Shown piece by piece: positions 1 through 10,624 of a stretch of 32,500 nucleotides of DNA. The position numbers and the translations under genes are program-made. Every line of letters begins with the position of its first letter. Position 1 is the stretch's first letter. Below the pieces are notes generated by a model, which saw nothing but the letters and a program-made list of their open reading frames with translations, had not been told where the DNA came from and searched no databases. The stretch lies in contig JAQGDQ010001232.1 in the NCBI GenBank assembly GCA_030141605.1, forward strand, positions 1-32,500. The letters run 5' to 3'. The stretch comes from Tubiluchus corallicola. Lineage: Eukaryota; Priapulida; Priapulimorpha; Priapulimorphida; Tubiluchidae.

Positions 1-2532
1 TCAAATACTTGTCCTACATCTTGTACATAACTCAAATACTTGCCCTACATCTTGTACATAACTCAAATACTTGCCCTACGTCTTGTATATAACTCAAATA
101 CTTGCCCTACGTCTTGTACATAACTCAAATACTTGCTCTACATCTTGTACATAACTCAAATACTTGTCCTACATCCTGTACATAACTCAAATACTTGTCC
201 TACATCTTGTACATGCTTGTACATGACTCAAATACTTGTCCTACATCTTGCACATAACTCAAATACTTGTCCTACATCTTGTACATAACTCAAAAACTTG
301 CCCTACGTCTTGTACATAACTCAAATACTTGTCCTACATCTTGTGCATAACTCAAACACGTGTTCTACATCTTGTACATAACTCAAAAACTTGCCCTACG
401 TCTTGTACATAACTCAAAAACTTGCCCTACGTCTTGTACATAACTCAAATACTTGTCCTACATCTTGTACGTAACTCAAACACTTGCCCTACATCTTGTA
501 CATAACTCAAACACTTGCTCTACATCCTGTACATAACTCAAATACTTGTTCTACATCTTGTACATAACTCAAATACTTGTTCTACATCTTGTACATAACT
601 CAAATACTTGTTCTACATCCTGTACATAACTCAAATACTTGCCCTACGTCTTGTACATAACTCAAATACTTGCCCTACGTCTTGTACATAACTCAAATAC
701 TTGCCCTACATCTTGTACATAACTCAAACACTTGCCCTACATCTTGTACATAACTCAAATACTTGTTCTACATCCTGTACATAACTAAAATACCTGCTCT
801 ACATCTTGTACATAACTCAAATACTTGTTCTACATCTTGTACATAACTCAAATACTTGCCCTACATCTTGTACATAACTCAAATACTTCCTCTACATGTT
901 GTACATAACTCAAATACTTGTCCTACATCTTGTACATAACTCAAATACTTGCCCTACATCTTGTACATAACTCAAATACTTGCTCTACATCTTGTACATA
1001 ACTCAAACACTCGCTCTACATCTTGTACATAACTCAAATACTTTCCCTACATCTTGTACATAACTCAAATACTTGTCCTACATCTTGTACATAACTCAAA
1101 TACTTGTCCTACATCTTGCACATAACTCAAATACTTGCTCTACATCTTGTACATAACTCAAACACTTGCTCTACATCTTGTACATAACTCAAATACTTGT
1201 CCTACATCTTGTACATAACTCAAATACTTGCCCTACATCTTGTACATAACTCAAATACTTGCCCTACGTCTTGTATATAACTCAAATACTTGCCCTACGT
1301 CTTGTACATAACTCAAATACTTGCTCTACATCTTGTACATAACTCAAATACTTGTCCTACATCCTGTACATAACTCAAATACTTGTCCTACATCTTGTAC
1401 ATGCTTGTACATGACTCAAATACTTGCCCTACGTCTTGTACATAACTCAAATACTTGCTCTACATCTTGTACATAACTCAAATACTTGTCCTACATCCTG
1501 TACATAACTCAAATACTTGTCCTACATCTTGTACATGCTTGTACATGACTCAAATACTTGTCCTACATCTTGCACATAACTCAAATACTTGTCCTACATC
1601 TTGTACATAACTCAAATACTTGTCCTACATCTTGTACATAACTCAAATACTTGTCCTACATCTTGTACATGGTTCTACATAACTCAAATACTTGCCCTAC
1701 GTCTTGTACATAACTCAAATAAACTTGCCCTACATCTTGTATAACTCAAATACTTGCCCTACATCTTGTACATAACTCAAATACTTGCCCTACATCTTGT
1801 ACATAACTCAAATACTTGTTCTACATCCTGTACATAACTCAAATACTTGCCCTACGTCTTGTACATAACTCAAATACTTGCTCTACGTCTTGTACATAAC
1901 TCAAATACTTGCCCTACATCTTGTACATAACTCAAACACTTCCTCTACATCTTGTACATAACTCAAACACTTGCTCTACATCCTGTACATAACTCAAATA
2001 CTTGTTCTACATCTTGTACATAACTCAAATACTTGCCCTACGTCTTGTACATAACTCAAATACTTGCCCTACATCTTGTACATAACTCAAACACTTGCTC
2101 TACATCTTGTACATAACTCAAATACTTGCTCTACATCTTGTACATAACTCAAATACTTGTTCTACATCTTGTACATAACTCAAATACTTGCTCTACATCT
2201 TGTACATAACTCAAACACTTGCTCTACATCTTGTACATAACTCAAACACTTGCTCTACATCTTGTACATAACTCAAATACTTGCTCTACATCTTGTACAT
2301 AACTCAAATACTTGCTCTACATCTTGTACATAACTCAAATACTTGTTCTACATCTTGTACATAACTCAAATACTTGCTCTACATCTTGTACATAACTCAA
2401 ACACTTGCTCTACATCTTGTACATAACTCAAACACTTGCTCTACATCTTGTACATAACTCAAACACTTGCTCTACATCTTGTACATAACTCAAACACTTG
2501 TTCTGCATCTTGTACATAACTCAAATACTTGT
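1..2532. repeat. 31-bp minisatellite, about 81 units
   Basis: Successive units begin 31 bases apart; each has the form ACTCAAATACTTG, then YCCTACRTC, then TTGTACATA. Units differ mainly by a few recurrent substitutions (TCC/CCC/CTC/TTC before TAC, CATC/CGTC, AATAC/AACAC). Three units carry a 10-bp insertion ATGCTTGTAC, near 213, 1401 and 1535, each in the same order of neighbouring variants, which indicates copying of blocks inside the array. The array starts at or before base 1 and decays around 2520-2545 into AT-rich DNA. No reading frame or gene is associated with it. Confidence 0.98.
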
Positions 2533-2562
2533 ATTCAAATCTTTGTATACTCTGAATATCTT

Positions 2563-2588
2563 TTATATATATATGTGTGTGTGTGTGT
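2563..2588. repeat. (TA)n(TG)n microsatellite
   Basis: A short TATATATATATG tract runs into GTGTGTGTGTGTGT immediately downstream of the degenerate edge of the 31-bp array. Confidence 0.9.
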
Positions 2589-2780
2589 TTGTTTTATACA
2601 TGGAATAGGAAGCAATGTATGAATAACTCTGGTTACATTCTGTTGATTCGTCATCGATGACTTGCACAATATATGGGGCGGAAGTGATGCCTGTCTTTCC
2701 AAAAAGGGGAAAAAATAATAAATGAACGTCTCAAATAAAAAGATCTTTAAAGCATAACAATTTTCATTTCTAACAATTGT

Positions 2781-2891
2781 TCATTCGACGATGTTGCTGT
2801 TTTCATCGTCGTCGCCGCGGCTTCGTTGTCGCAGACGCCGTTTCCGTTTCGACGCGCCCGTCTCTGGAAATGATCGCGGTGACTTACTTAG
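2781..2891 (-). CDS. Candidate terminal exon or CpG-rich promoter segment
   Basis: This short segment is strikingly CpG-rich against its AT-rich surroundings. On the minus strand it is open for 36 codons to a TGA, starting just after a possible acceptor (TTTGTATAG). The encoded tail has a basic run KRKRRLRQRSR followed by an acidic run DDDE, a nuclear-protein-like composition. The plus strand is also open here, and no minus-strand AATAAA follows the stop. It could equally be a CpG-rich promoter or 5' UTR for the exon candidate that begins at 2949. No protein family is recognised. Confidence 0.22.
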   Translation of the reverse strand, partial: LSKSPRSFPETGASKRKRRLRQRSRGDDDENSNIVE

Positions 2892-2948
2892 CTATACAAA
2901 CATGCTAATTGTGTGACTGTGACTCCCAAACCCTCCACGTTGTTTCAG

Positions 2949-3100
2949 TTAAAAGCTAATGTGCGCACTGGCTTCTAAAAGAGAACATAAAGAGCCGCTA
3001 CGATGGCTGTGGAACGAAGCCAGTTATAATAAGCTTCGCTTGCTGAAGCCATGTTCTTCCAAAGTGACTGCTTCCTCTAAACGGTTAGCTAATAATCAAG
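2949..3100 (+). CDS. Candidate first coding exon, unknown protein
   Basis: A good acceptor (CCACGTTGTTTCAG) ends at 2948 and a good donor (AAG|GTATTA) follows 3100. All three frames entering from the acceptor hit stops, so coding would have to start at ATG 2959, ten bases into the exon with an in-frame TAA just before it. From there the frame is open for 47 codons and leaves in phase 1. The peptide is basic (KREHK near residues 7-11, later KRLANNQ) with no signal peptide or recognised domain. The CpG-rich block just upstream would fit a promoter. The exit phase does not match the entry phase of the exon at 11798, so the two are not simply joined. Chance occurrence is quite possible. Confidence 0.3.
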
Positions 3101-3219
3101 GTATTATGTGTAATTATAGAAAGTTCTTTATGGCCGTGTTGTAAAACACTCCGTCAAAATTATCAACCGATCATCCCTTTTGCTTCAGATTCTGGCTTCT
3201 TCAGAGCTAAACTAATGAG

Positions 3220-3560
3220 TTAAAACGCAAGAAAACACTCTTCATAAATAAAGCATACAAATTGCCCTTGAAATTTTGTATCACTTACATGCTGTCTTAT
3301 TGCATTTAGAGCTTGCGTTAGCAGTAGTGCTGTATAAAACTTGAAAATTTAAACTTCCGCGATGACCGCTGGGTGCAGCCATTTTAACGGTAAGTCGTTT
3401 GAAACAAGTTTAGATAACATAGTGTAAAGTTTGAAAAAACAGTCAGAGCAATTGTAGCACACTCATCACTAGTAAAAGTATGAATTACTTTATATTGTCA
3501 GTAAGATTAATAACGTCAATGTTGCACACTGGGAAGGTGAGCCAAGAAGGAAGTCGGGAA
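3220..3560 (+). mobile_element. MITE family B, copy 1 (partial)
   Basis: It starts with TTAAAACGCAAGAAAAC, a variant of the family B terminus. It then shares, in order, ACATGCTGTCTTATTGCA, GAGCTTGCGTTAGCAG, GCAGCCATTTTAACGG and ACTTTATATTGTCAGTAAG with copies at 5539 and 8633 and, inverted, at 4529-5192. The right half is eroded and the right terminus is not visible. No transposase is encoded. Confidence 0.8.
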
Positions 3561-4375
3561 GGATTTCAAAATGCCAATTATGTCTCAAAAAATTTTTTGA
3601 TTTTGCTTCAGAAGCTTTGGCCCCTCACGGACTTCATCAGCTGCACAAAGAGATACAATATTAAAATCACAATATTATCAAATATATATCAACACTAAAA
3701 TAAGATAGACAACATTAAATATGCGGTGTTAAAAAGCTAAATTAGAAAAAACATTAAAACTCATGAGCAAAATGACAAATAAACCGACAAGCCTATCTGA
3801 AATCAAATAGATCTAGCTGTACTTCTTGATTTCATGGATATTTGTCACTTTAATTTCAATTCTGCTTTTCTTAATTAATAACTTTAATGTGTTTTTCCTA
3901 GTTCGGCTGCTTAATACAGTTTTTTTATAAATTTTGCATCTTTTATTTCGATGACGTTGTACACCTTTGTCTTGTATTAGCTTTACCTGTAATATTATTA
4001 CCTGTGATATTATGTAAATAACATCAATTATTGTTTATTGTTGTTGTCAGTACTTATTTTTACTTTTGCTACTAGTCAACTAATTTCTTTTAATTGAACC
4101 ACTTATGTAACTTAATTGTACACGTGCGTTTGAAAACAAATTATATTAATAATTATTTGTATCTCTGTGTACAACTAACGAAGTTCGTGAGTGGCCAACC
4201 ATTTCTCAAGAAAAAAGAGGGATCTTTTGAGACTAATGGAGCATCTTGACTTCTTTTGCTTAATGTAATAATAATTAATAATTTCGTTTAGGACATAGTC
4301 CAGGGATAACACCTTAAGTACCTCAATACTTATTTCCAAGGTGGTCGCGATTAGTATTGCCCGCACCGTTACTTC
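3561..4375. other. AT-rich interval, no gene seen
   Basis: There are no convincing exons, RNA genes or tandem repeats. The open frames here are short and AT-biased. The right part (about 4170-4375) may be the body of the SINE whose tRNA-like head lies just beyond it on the minus strand. Confidence 0.6.
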
Positions 4376-4511
4376 GATAAACCCGCGTGCTTGGTCAAAG
4401 AACCAGCGGTATCATTTTTTATGTCTTTGGTTTGACTCGGTCCAAAGTTGAACCCACGACCTCCCTGGTGGTAAGCGAGCACGCTACCATTGAGCTACGC
4501 CACCCTGTACA
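4376..4511 (-). mobile_element. tRNA-derived SINE head
   Basis: On the minus strand there is a box A-like TAGCTCAATGGTAGCG and, about 30 bases on, a box B-like GGTCGTGGGTTCAA, the spacing of an internal RNA polymerase III promoter. There is no paired acceptor stem or matching 3' half, and non-tRNA sequence follows, so this is a SINE head rather than a tRNA gene. It abuts the end of the family B element that begins at 4529. A decayed relative may lie at 20860-20895. Confidence 0.7.
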
Positions 4512-4528
4512 GCAGCTAGTAAGTTGCG

Positions 4529-5192
4529 TTAAAGGACAAAAAAGGTACCCGAAGTAGGTCTAAGAAAAATCGCGGTAAAAATTATATTACTTTACAGCAA
4601 TTTTATGCGTTTATCGCACGCGCATTGAAAGGATTTTAAATCTCCCGCAATGCTGTTCCGACGGAGCCATCACAAGACGTCATACACGCACAACGTAAAT
4701 CAGGTGAAGAAAAGGACATGTCAACCTTTCCTCAAAATGAACCTTGTCTCAAATAACTTTCCACGCTAAGTTGTATTTCTTGGCATTTCGCTCACCTGCT
4801 TGAAGGGCTTATGAAACTAGAAAAGGAAATTATTAATTACTTAAAATGTCACTGACTCACCTCCAGGGTGCACCACTCACTAAACAAAACCGCATTTTTA
4901 ATCTTATTGACAAGATACAGTGATTCAAAATTTTACTTAGTTAGTGACGTGTGCGAAACGAATGCTCTGATTATTTTTTCAAACTTTACTCAATGTTATC
5001 TAAACTTGTTTCAAATGACTTATCGTTAAAATGGCTGTATCTAACGGTCGTTTCACGAGTTTAAATTTACAAGTTTTATACAGCATTACTGCCGACAAGC
5101 CCTGTATGCAAAAAGGCAGTACGTAGGTGATATGAAATTTCAAGACGAATTTTTTAAGCTTTAGGTAAATGAAGGGTTTTCTTGTACTTTAA
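4529..5192 (-). mobile_element. MITE family B, full-length copy (664 bp)
   Basis: The ends are inverted repeats: TTAAAGGACAAAAAAGG at the left and, reverse-complemented, TTAAAGTACAAGAAAACC at the right. Internally it matches, in inverted order, copies at 3220, 5539 and 8633 (AAAATGGCTG, ACAAGTTTTATACAGCATTA), and its left half matches 22575-22839. There is no ORF, so it is non-autonomous. Both ends begin TTAA, which could be a TTAA target duplication; the superfamily is not certain. A CRE-like GACGTCAT core lies near 4676. Confidence 0.85.
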
Positions 5193-5538
5193 TATAGGTA
5201 CATTAAATGCAAAATCTGATTCTCCATTAGAGTTTCGTAATGATATATAATATCAAACTTGAAAATTTCAAAACTCAATCTCGAAAAGCTAGTTATTTGC
5301 ACACCAAGAACATGGCAGTAATGAAATTTTTGCGCTCATAAAATGCAATTTTAAATTCAGTAGATTCTGCTAAATTACGTTGTAAATTCACATTATTTCC
5401 TCACGTAATAATAGCAAAACTCTCAAGCGGCTGTAATCGCGCGTTTGTCAAATAGATTCGCCATTCCTCGGTCGACGAATAACTAATTTATTTAAACCAA
5501 CAGCTTTAAACGCTAAAAAGCGTATCTTTCATGAACAA
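5193..5538. other. AT-rich spacer between two family B copies
   Basis: I see no gene, RNA or repeat here. The two family B copies on either side are in opposite orientation. Confidence 0.6.
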
Positions 5539-5840
5539 TTAAAGCACAAGAAAACGCACTAAATAAAGTTTAACAAAATTCGTCTTGAATGGTGCATCAC
5601 CTACATGCTGTCTTATTACATGCAGAGCTTGCGTTAGCAGCAACGCTGCATAAAACGCGAAAATTTAAAGTACCGTTAGAAACGTTAGGCGCAACCATTT
5701 TGACGGCAAGTCATTTGAAAGAAGTTTAAACAATGCTGCATAAAATTTGAAAAATATAATCAGAGCACTCGCAGCACTCTCTTTGCCAACTATGCAAAAG
5801 TTAAAGTACTTTATATTGTAAATAAGATAAAGAATAAGTT
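5539..5840 (+). mobile_element. MITE family B, copy with intact left terminus
   Basis: It begins TTAAAGCACAAGAAAACGC and continues GCATCACCTACATGCTGTC, GAGCTTGCGTTAGCAG, GCAACCATTTTGACGGCAAG and ACTTTATATTGTAAATAAG, collinear with copies at 3220 and 8633. The right half seen in the full-length copy is missing or unrecognisable. Confidence 0.82.
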
Positions 5841-6270
5841 TATTTTTATCATTAAGTTTGAACATTAAGGGAACAATAATGAAACTTTCTAAGAATATGA
5901 TTCGCTCTAGCATAAAAAAGACTCCGTTGCCTGATAAGATCCATAACTGTGTTCTTGCATAACAAAATAAGTCGACAATTAAGCTTTTCTAGATATTCAA
6001 ATATCCTGAATCTCCATTTCATGAGGATCATTTTGATACCAAGCTCATTGCTCTATGTTATTTCTAAGTTGAGATAATCCACGTTGAAGTTGATGTGCAG
6101 GCTGCGCACTGAAAAACATAATCTTGAGAAAATCACTGTTAAAGTCAGCCATTGTATTTTGTCGCGTTTCTATAAAACACTTAGCAAACGCATAAATATT
6201 GGTTGCTATGAACCTTGCAAGAACACATTGAAATTATGTTTAAATCCAGTAAATGGCTGTTCCTGACAAA
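5841..6270. other. No gene or recognisable repeat
   Basis: The open frames on both strands are short, AT-biased and unlike known proteins. Some overlap the edges of family B copies. Confidence 0.55.
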
Positions 6271-6350
6271 GATCTGGTCTTGGCCGAAGCAAAATGGCTG
6301 CTTCCACGAGCTACTACCGGAGTTTGAAAATACAAGTTTTTTTTACAATT
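6271..6350 (-). mobile_element. MITE family B, short fragment
   Basis: AAAATGGCTGCTTCCACGAG, then GTTTGAAAATACAAGTTTTT and a diverged GCATTACTACT, match the inverted interior of family B in the same order as in 4529-5192. No terminus is preserved. Confidence 0.55.
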
Positions 6351-6497
6351 GCATTACTACTTTCTAGCCAGAAAAGTGGGTTTGGGGTTATAAATTTAAT
6401 TTTTTAGCATTTTTAACATTTTCTTGGTAATTTCGTACTAGAATATAAATGTCAAATACGTTTAGCATTTATTTCTATAAAAAAATAACAATTGAGG

Positions 6498-7130
6498 CTA
6501 TAAACTGTATGCACATTTTCTGTGAATCACATCAAAATAAATAAGATTAAGTCTAGTAGAAATATATCTGGCGCTCGTCACAAATGAAAAGTTAAACAGC
6601 TTCCGTGCTAATACAATGATACGCAACCTTGAGTTTGCTAAGATTGTAAGAATAAAAATGTCTCCAAGCGGACATACAATAAAAACTAGTGCAGTAAGTA
6701 TTAAACAATTCAGTAAACCAGCGTTAACTGAACAGTGAGTAAATTTCATAAGTAATTTATTTGCTCTGCCATGGTAAATTGAACATTGTCGTAATATATC
6801 TAAATCATCTCTATTGTCTTCCGATAAAATATGACCCTGATATTTTTCTCTCTTACTAGGTACAAAACTTTTACACTGCAAAACAACAGACCCAAAAGTA
6901 AACTGCTGCATTTGCGCAGAGCGAAACGTGACAAGTTTAGTCTTATTCACATTTACAAGAATGTCATATTTTTTAGCAAATTTATTAAACATGTCTAGCG
7001 GTCTCTGCAAAGCTGACGAGGTTGTTGTTAAACGACATACGTCATCAGCGTACATCAAGTGATTAACGCAGGCTTTAGTCATACGACAACCCACACCCTG
7101 ATCCCATGTAGTATGTTCAGTCTGGAGACT
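6498..7130 (-). pseudogene. LINE reverse transcriptase fragment, 5'-truncated
   Basis: The minus-strand frame encodes the catalytic palm motif VNHLMYADD (YADD at residues 15-18 counted from the ATG at 7094). It is followed by the usual spacing of a non-LTR reverse transcriptase: ALQRPLDMFNKFAKKY, then NVNKTKLVTF, then a thumb-like YQGHILSEDNRDDLDILRQ. The usual LG of the KYLG-type motif is read as QG. The frame is open from about 7130, upstream of the ATG, so the ATG is not a biological start. The fingers, the first palm motifs and the endonuclease are missing, and the frame stops after about 200 residues. This is a dead retroelement copy; the clade cannot be fixed from this piece. Confidence 0.88.
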
Positions 7131-7620
7131 CCTACCTTATTATAGACTCTTGTTGGACCTAAATCACCAATTTAAGGGGAATAAAAAACAACAATTATAA
7201 GGAAATGATATATATTGACGTATTTCCGCCATGTTTGTTATCCCAGTGTGACTGCACGGATGTCAGTCATTGAGCGGAGGTTTTATGGCGTTATCAAACT
7301 TGTAATGGACATGATTCTTCATGGAATACGTAATTATCCTCACATGATTGCATTACTGACATAATGCTCAACCCCAATATCACATTACATTGATAGGCAG
7401 ACCAGAGATAAGTTAGAGCAAATCGAGCATTTTGCGGTTGGGAGTTTTTGTCCAATATAATAAGCATGGCGCACTCACGCGGCAAAATTCTAGTCTCTGC
7501 AACAATATTCACCGGTTGTACGCTCAGCTTACTAACTGCCAAACACTTCCTCGTGGGTCGAATGTTTTTTACACTTAATAGTAAACCGGACACAGTCTCA
7601 AACGACAGCTCAAAACGATC
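7131..7620. other. No gene recognised
   Basis: Overlapping open frames of under 100 codons occur on both strands with no signal peptide, domain or splice support. The interval lies directly upstream, in element orientation, of the truncated reverse transcriptase, but no further LINE motif could be read in it. Confidence 0.5.
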
Positions 7621-7639
7621 AACCCAGCAAAATATTCAA

Positions 7640-7770
7640 TGGGAGCAAACCATTTTTTCAAGAATGACTTAGTGAAAGAATTTTTACCACACAAACACTA
7701 TTTCACGTTCACGCCACTAGTTCTTCACTGTTACATGCATTTCGCCATTCGCTAGTTAGATGGACACAAG
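7640..7770 (+). repeat. Dispersed repeat family D, copy 1
   Basis: TTTTTTCAAGAATGACTTAG, GTGAAAGAAT, CACTGTTACATGCATTTC and CCATTCGCTAGTTAGA recur in the same order at 10640-10755 (TTTTTTCAAAAATGACTTAC ... CCATTCGCTAGTTAGA). The first part recurs inverted at 20465-20530. No terminal structure was recognised, so the element type is unknown. Confidence 0.7.
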
Positions 7771-8160
7771 CGCGGGAGTTTAACTTGTTGTCGATAAGCC
7801 TTATACATGTGAGTTGTGTTAGATCTGCAAAACAGATAGTTAATCCTGTTAAGGTTCCTGAAAATTTATTTGCGATACTGGGAAGCCATGTAGGCAGTAA
7901 ATTATGAGGATTAAGTTGATGGTGCAACATTTCAGTGATTGTATATTGACCATCAATCGTTAACGAATAGATTTATAGCCACAGAAATTCAATTATTAAG
8001 AGGCTGCGGGCAAAAAAGACATAGAAATTCAATTTCATTGGAAATAGTGAACGAATTTCTTACAAATAATGTACAAAATCATCGCAGATTTATTGAAATT
8101 ATTAAGTTTCTAATTTTTTGTAAATAAATAAAGGCTTTATTTCATAAACATAAACACAAG
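7771..8160. other. Unassigned, possibly transposon-derived
   Basis: Short frames run on both strands. The plus frame 7939-8127 ends in a TAAATAAATAAA tract containing AATAAA, as at a retroelement or gene 3' end, but its protein shows no recognised motif. I do not call it a gene. Confidence 0.35.
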
Positions 8161-8327
8161 TACAAGTAACAAATCACACACTTAAATAAACAACGCATAC
8201 AGGAACACGTCCCTACAAATACAAGGGCTCTTTTTAAGCGAAGTTGATTAAAAAATACCACAATTTATAACTAACACATCTACATATATATCACAGTGCT
8301 GATTGAATACATTAATTTTTACGAAAA

Positions 8328-8525
8328 TTAATTCGTACCTCTTAATTTAGAGTCGCGTTTTGTTGAAATTTTATAGACATAGTTAATCAACAATTTCATA
8401 GCTTCCACATCTCCACTTTTGTTTAAAACTATAAACTTATCAATATCACACATGGGTGAGAATTCTGGAAAAATATCTGATATTTGATTTAAGAACGCAC
8501 TCAACAGTTTTTTATAACTGCTCAT
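8328..8525 (-). pseudogene. LINE ORF2 C-terminal fragment
   Basis: The minus-strand frame contains PEFSPMCDIDKFIVL followed by a helix-like GDVEAMKLLINYV. This aligns residue by residue with the plus-strand LINE C-terminus at 19219-19455 (PEFFLMSDADKFLSL, then NDLEVIKIFIDNV). The preceding CPxY-type segment is not readable in frame, which suggests a frameshift. Because it lies upstream, in minus orientation, of the reverse transcriptase fragment at 6498-7130, it cannot be the end of that same copy. Confidence 0.72.
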
Positions 8526-8632
8526 GATGCTGCAGCCGGGTTGTTAAAATCATGGCAAACGTGAGGCAGGATTGATACCTAATCCAGATAATTGTAAGAT
8601 GAAGCGCTTAAAGATTATAAAATTTCATATTA

Positions 8633-8922
8633 TTAAAGCACAAGAAATCATTCTTCATAAGTGGAGCTTAAAAATTCGTTTTAAAATTTTGCATCACTTA
8701 CATGCCGTCTTATTGCATATAGAACTTGCGTTAGCATCAGTGCTGCACAAAACTTGTAAATTTGAACTCCTGCGATGACAATTAGGCGCAGCCACTTTTA
8801 CGGCAGGTTGTTTTAAAGAATTTTAGATAACATGGAATAAATTCTGAAAAATAATCAGAGCATTCGTAGTGCACTCTTCATTAAATGAGCAACAGTTTAA
8901 ATTACTTTATATTGTCTGTAAG
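8633..8922 (+). mobile_element. MITE family B, left part, interrupted by hAT-like insert
   Basis: It begins TTAAAGCACAAGAAATC and runs collinearly with other copies (GCATCACTTACATGCCGTC, GAACTTGCGTTAGCATC, GCAGCCACTTTTACGG) to ACTTTATATTGTCTGTAAG. There it is interrupted by another transposon, and it resumes at 9441. Confidence 0.85.
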
Positions 8923-9297
8923 CAGGGCTTATTTCAGCCTAAGCAAGGTTCGGGGAAGTGGGGCGTGTGAGCCCCCTTCTGGGCGAAGTGCCGGGGGCGG
9001 GCGCCACCATGGTTGGCGCCCAGAAAATTTTTGAACTGCTAGAACGCTGGAGAAGCATTTTCGAAGAGAAAATATGGAGTTATACAGTTGTAAAAGGAAA
9101 GAACAATTGAAAGAAAAACTGCTTTATTCTCAAGACCAGTCCTTGATACTTGTCAAATAGGCAAATCAAAAACAACATCTTTGCGATATGTAATGCCGTA
9201 CTCTCACTTCCATACAAGCCGGTGTTAGAAATTCCAAAATTGAAAACAGCTGAACATCGGCACCGAGCCGCACAAGGCAAACGGCGCGCGCGCGGCA

Positions 9298-9323
9298 AGA
9301 GAGAGAGAGAGAGGGAGAGAGGA
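9298..9323. repeat. GA-rich microsatellite
   Basis: A run of AGAGAGAGAGAG with two interruptions lies inside the hAT-like MITE. It produces spurious basic or leucine/serine-rich frames on both strands. Confidence 0.9.
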
Positions 9324-9410
9324 GGCAGTGTTCGCATAAAGCAAAAATAATGTTACCTCGGCGCGAGGCCCCCCTGGAGGTCGAGGCCCCAGGGGAAGTA
9401 TCCCCACTTC

Positions 9411-9427
9411 CCCCCCCCCCCCCCCCC
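9411..9427. repeat. Poly-C tract
   Basis: An uninterrupted run of about 17 cytosines sits just inside the right end of the hAT-like MITE. Its length is likely to be unstable in sequencing and in the population. Confidence 0.9.
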
Positions 9428-9440
9428 GAAATAGAGCCTG

Positions 9441-9615
9441 TGTGTAAGATCAATATTGTGTTTCTGGTGAGACAGTGACGTTTTATCGGTAAATCGTTTG
9501 AAACCAGCTTAGGTAATATTACTTAAAGTTTAGAAAAGCAATCAAAGCATTCATAGCGCACTCTTCGGTAACTAAGCAAGCGTTTAAATTAATTTATATT
9601 GTCAATATAAATGCC
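9441..9615 (+). mobile_element. MITE family B, continuation plus second fragment
   Basis: After the target duplication, ATCAATATTG and GGTGAGACAGTGACG continue the family B interior. From about 9486 a second stretch repeats earlier family B sequence (GTAAATCGTTTGAAACCAG, AATCAAAGCATTCATAGCG, AATTTATATTGTCAATAT). This implies a partial internal duplication or a second truncated insertion. Confidence 0.65.
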
Positions 9616-10600
9616 GGTATTTAAATGTCAATTTAAATGTCAGTATAGATACAGTGCCGTTTTACTAGTTTGCACGAATATTTTATATGACTAAAAATGT
9701 TCTCTTCCAATTACAAAAGTCTTTCAAATAGCTAAGTACCATGCAAATTAGTATAACTTTGTATAGAACGTTTTTTGGTGTGCGTTTAAAAATGGCCTTT
9801 TCTCCTTTTTTAAGATTGAACAGTAATAAATAGAGCCGAAGTTCGATTACTCATGAATTGTCGTAACACGCCTTGTGCTAAGTGAAAGCCCGGGAGAGGA
9901 TGTAACTCACTCCATCATAGTAGATATAATAATTGCTGTCACCACATTGCAGCCCCAAGGGAGTTTCACTTGTTAGTGAAATGAGGTAGTATTACCACTT
10001 GCAACGCTATAACGTATTCAGTTTTAAAGCGCCCGTTCATATTTTAAGAATCAGTAAACGTCATGGCTGTGAGAATAGCTTAATGGCTGCACATTGTACT
10101 CAGTTACCAAGTTAAGTAAAGACAGGCCTGGCAAGTAAATTAATGGGCGACCACCGGCAAAATTGGGAAATTGGCGCTTTGGTGTTTCTCTTGTCAAGGA
10201 ATGATGCAAATTTTTAATAAAGGTTTAGCACATATACCAGAATAGCAGCACCGCCACCATCTTGTGTTGATTGTTGTAACAAGACCAGTATCTAGTTCTT
10301 TATACAGCATTATAATCTAAAATGAAACACTGAACCTGGAAACGTTGATTAGATGTATATCCTCCTACAAGTCGTCCAGTAACTAACTAACCAGACTTAA
10401 TGTTATTTAACTTCTAACGCAAAGCATCAACTATGATCACGCAGTTATTGTTTTCAATCTCTCATCGCAGACAAATGATCTTCATAGATAGCTAAATACT
10501 ATTCTGTGAAAACTATGACCATTAGTAGTTATCAGCTAGGCAACCTGACAAGATTCAAGCTTATTGATATCATTAAAGCAAAACCGGTCCCAATCTTAAA
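9616..10600. other. Nearly 1 kb without a recognised gene
   Basis: I see no long frame, splice-bounded exon, tandem array or recognisable transposon terminus. The base composition resembles the rest of the window. Confidence 0.55.
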
Positions 10601-10624
10601 CTGCAAGCTACTCTTTCAAATGTT

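Larger units (their letters stand above)
8923..9440. mobile_element. hAT-like MITE inserted in family B (518 bp)
   Basis: The left end CAGGGCTTATTTC and right end GAAATAGAGCCTG form an imperfect terminal inverted repeat. GGGGAAGTGGGG lies inside the left end, with the related CCCCACTTCCCC inside the right. The flanks TCTGTAAG (8915-8922) and TGTGTAAG (9441-9448) look like an 8-bp target duplication with one mismatch, the size typical of hAT transposons. The flanking DNA is family B and rejoins correctly, which supports the boundaries. There is no transposase frame. The ORFs inside are low-complexity (GA-rich tract and poly-C). Confidence 0.85.

Noticed and set aside
1-2532. CRISPR array
   Set aside because: The units are contiguous with no unique spacers, and the context is a eukaryotic genome. 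The same applies to the 28-bp, 44-bp and 27-bp arrays.
4440-4511. Functional tRNA gene on the minus strand
   Set aside because: Box A and box B are present, but the acceptor stem does not pair and no proper 3' half exists; a SINE head explains it better. The same reasoning applies to 29990-30060 and 21060-21160.
9080-9453. Several overlapping ORFs on both strands
   Set aside because: They lie inside the hAT-like MITE and depend on its GA-rich and poly-C tracts.
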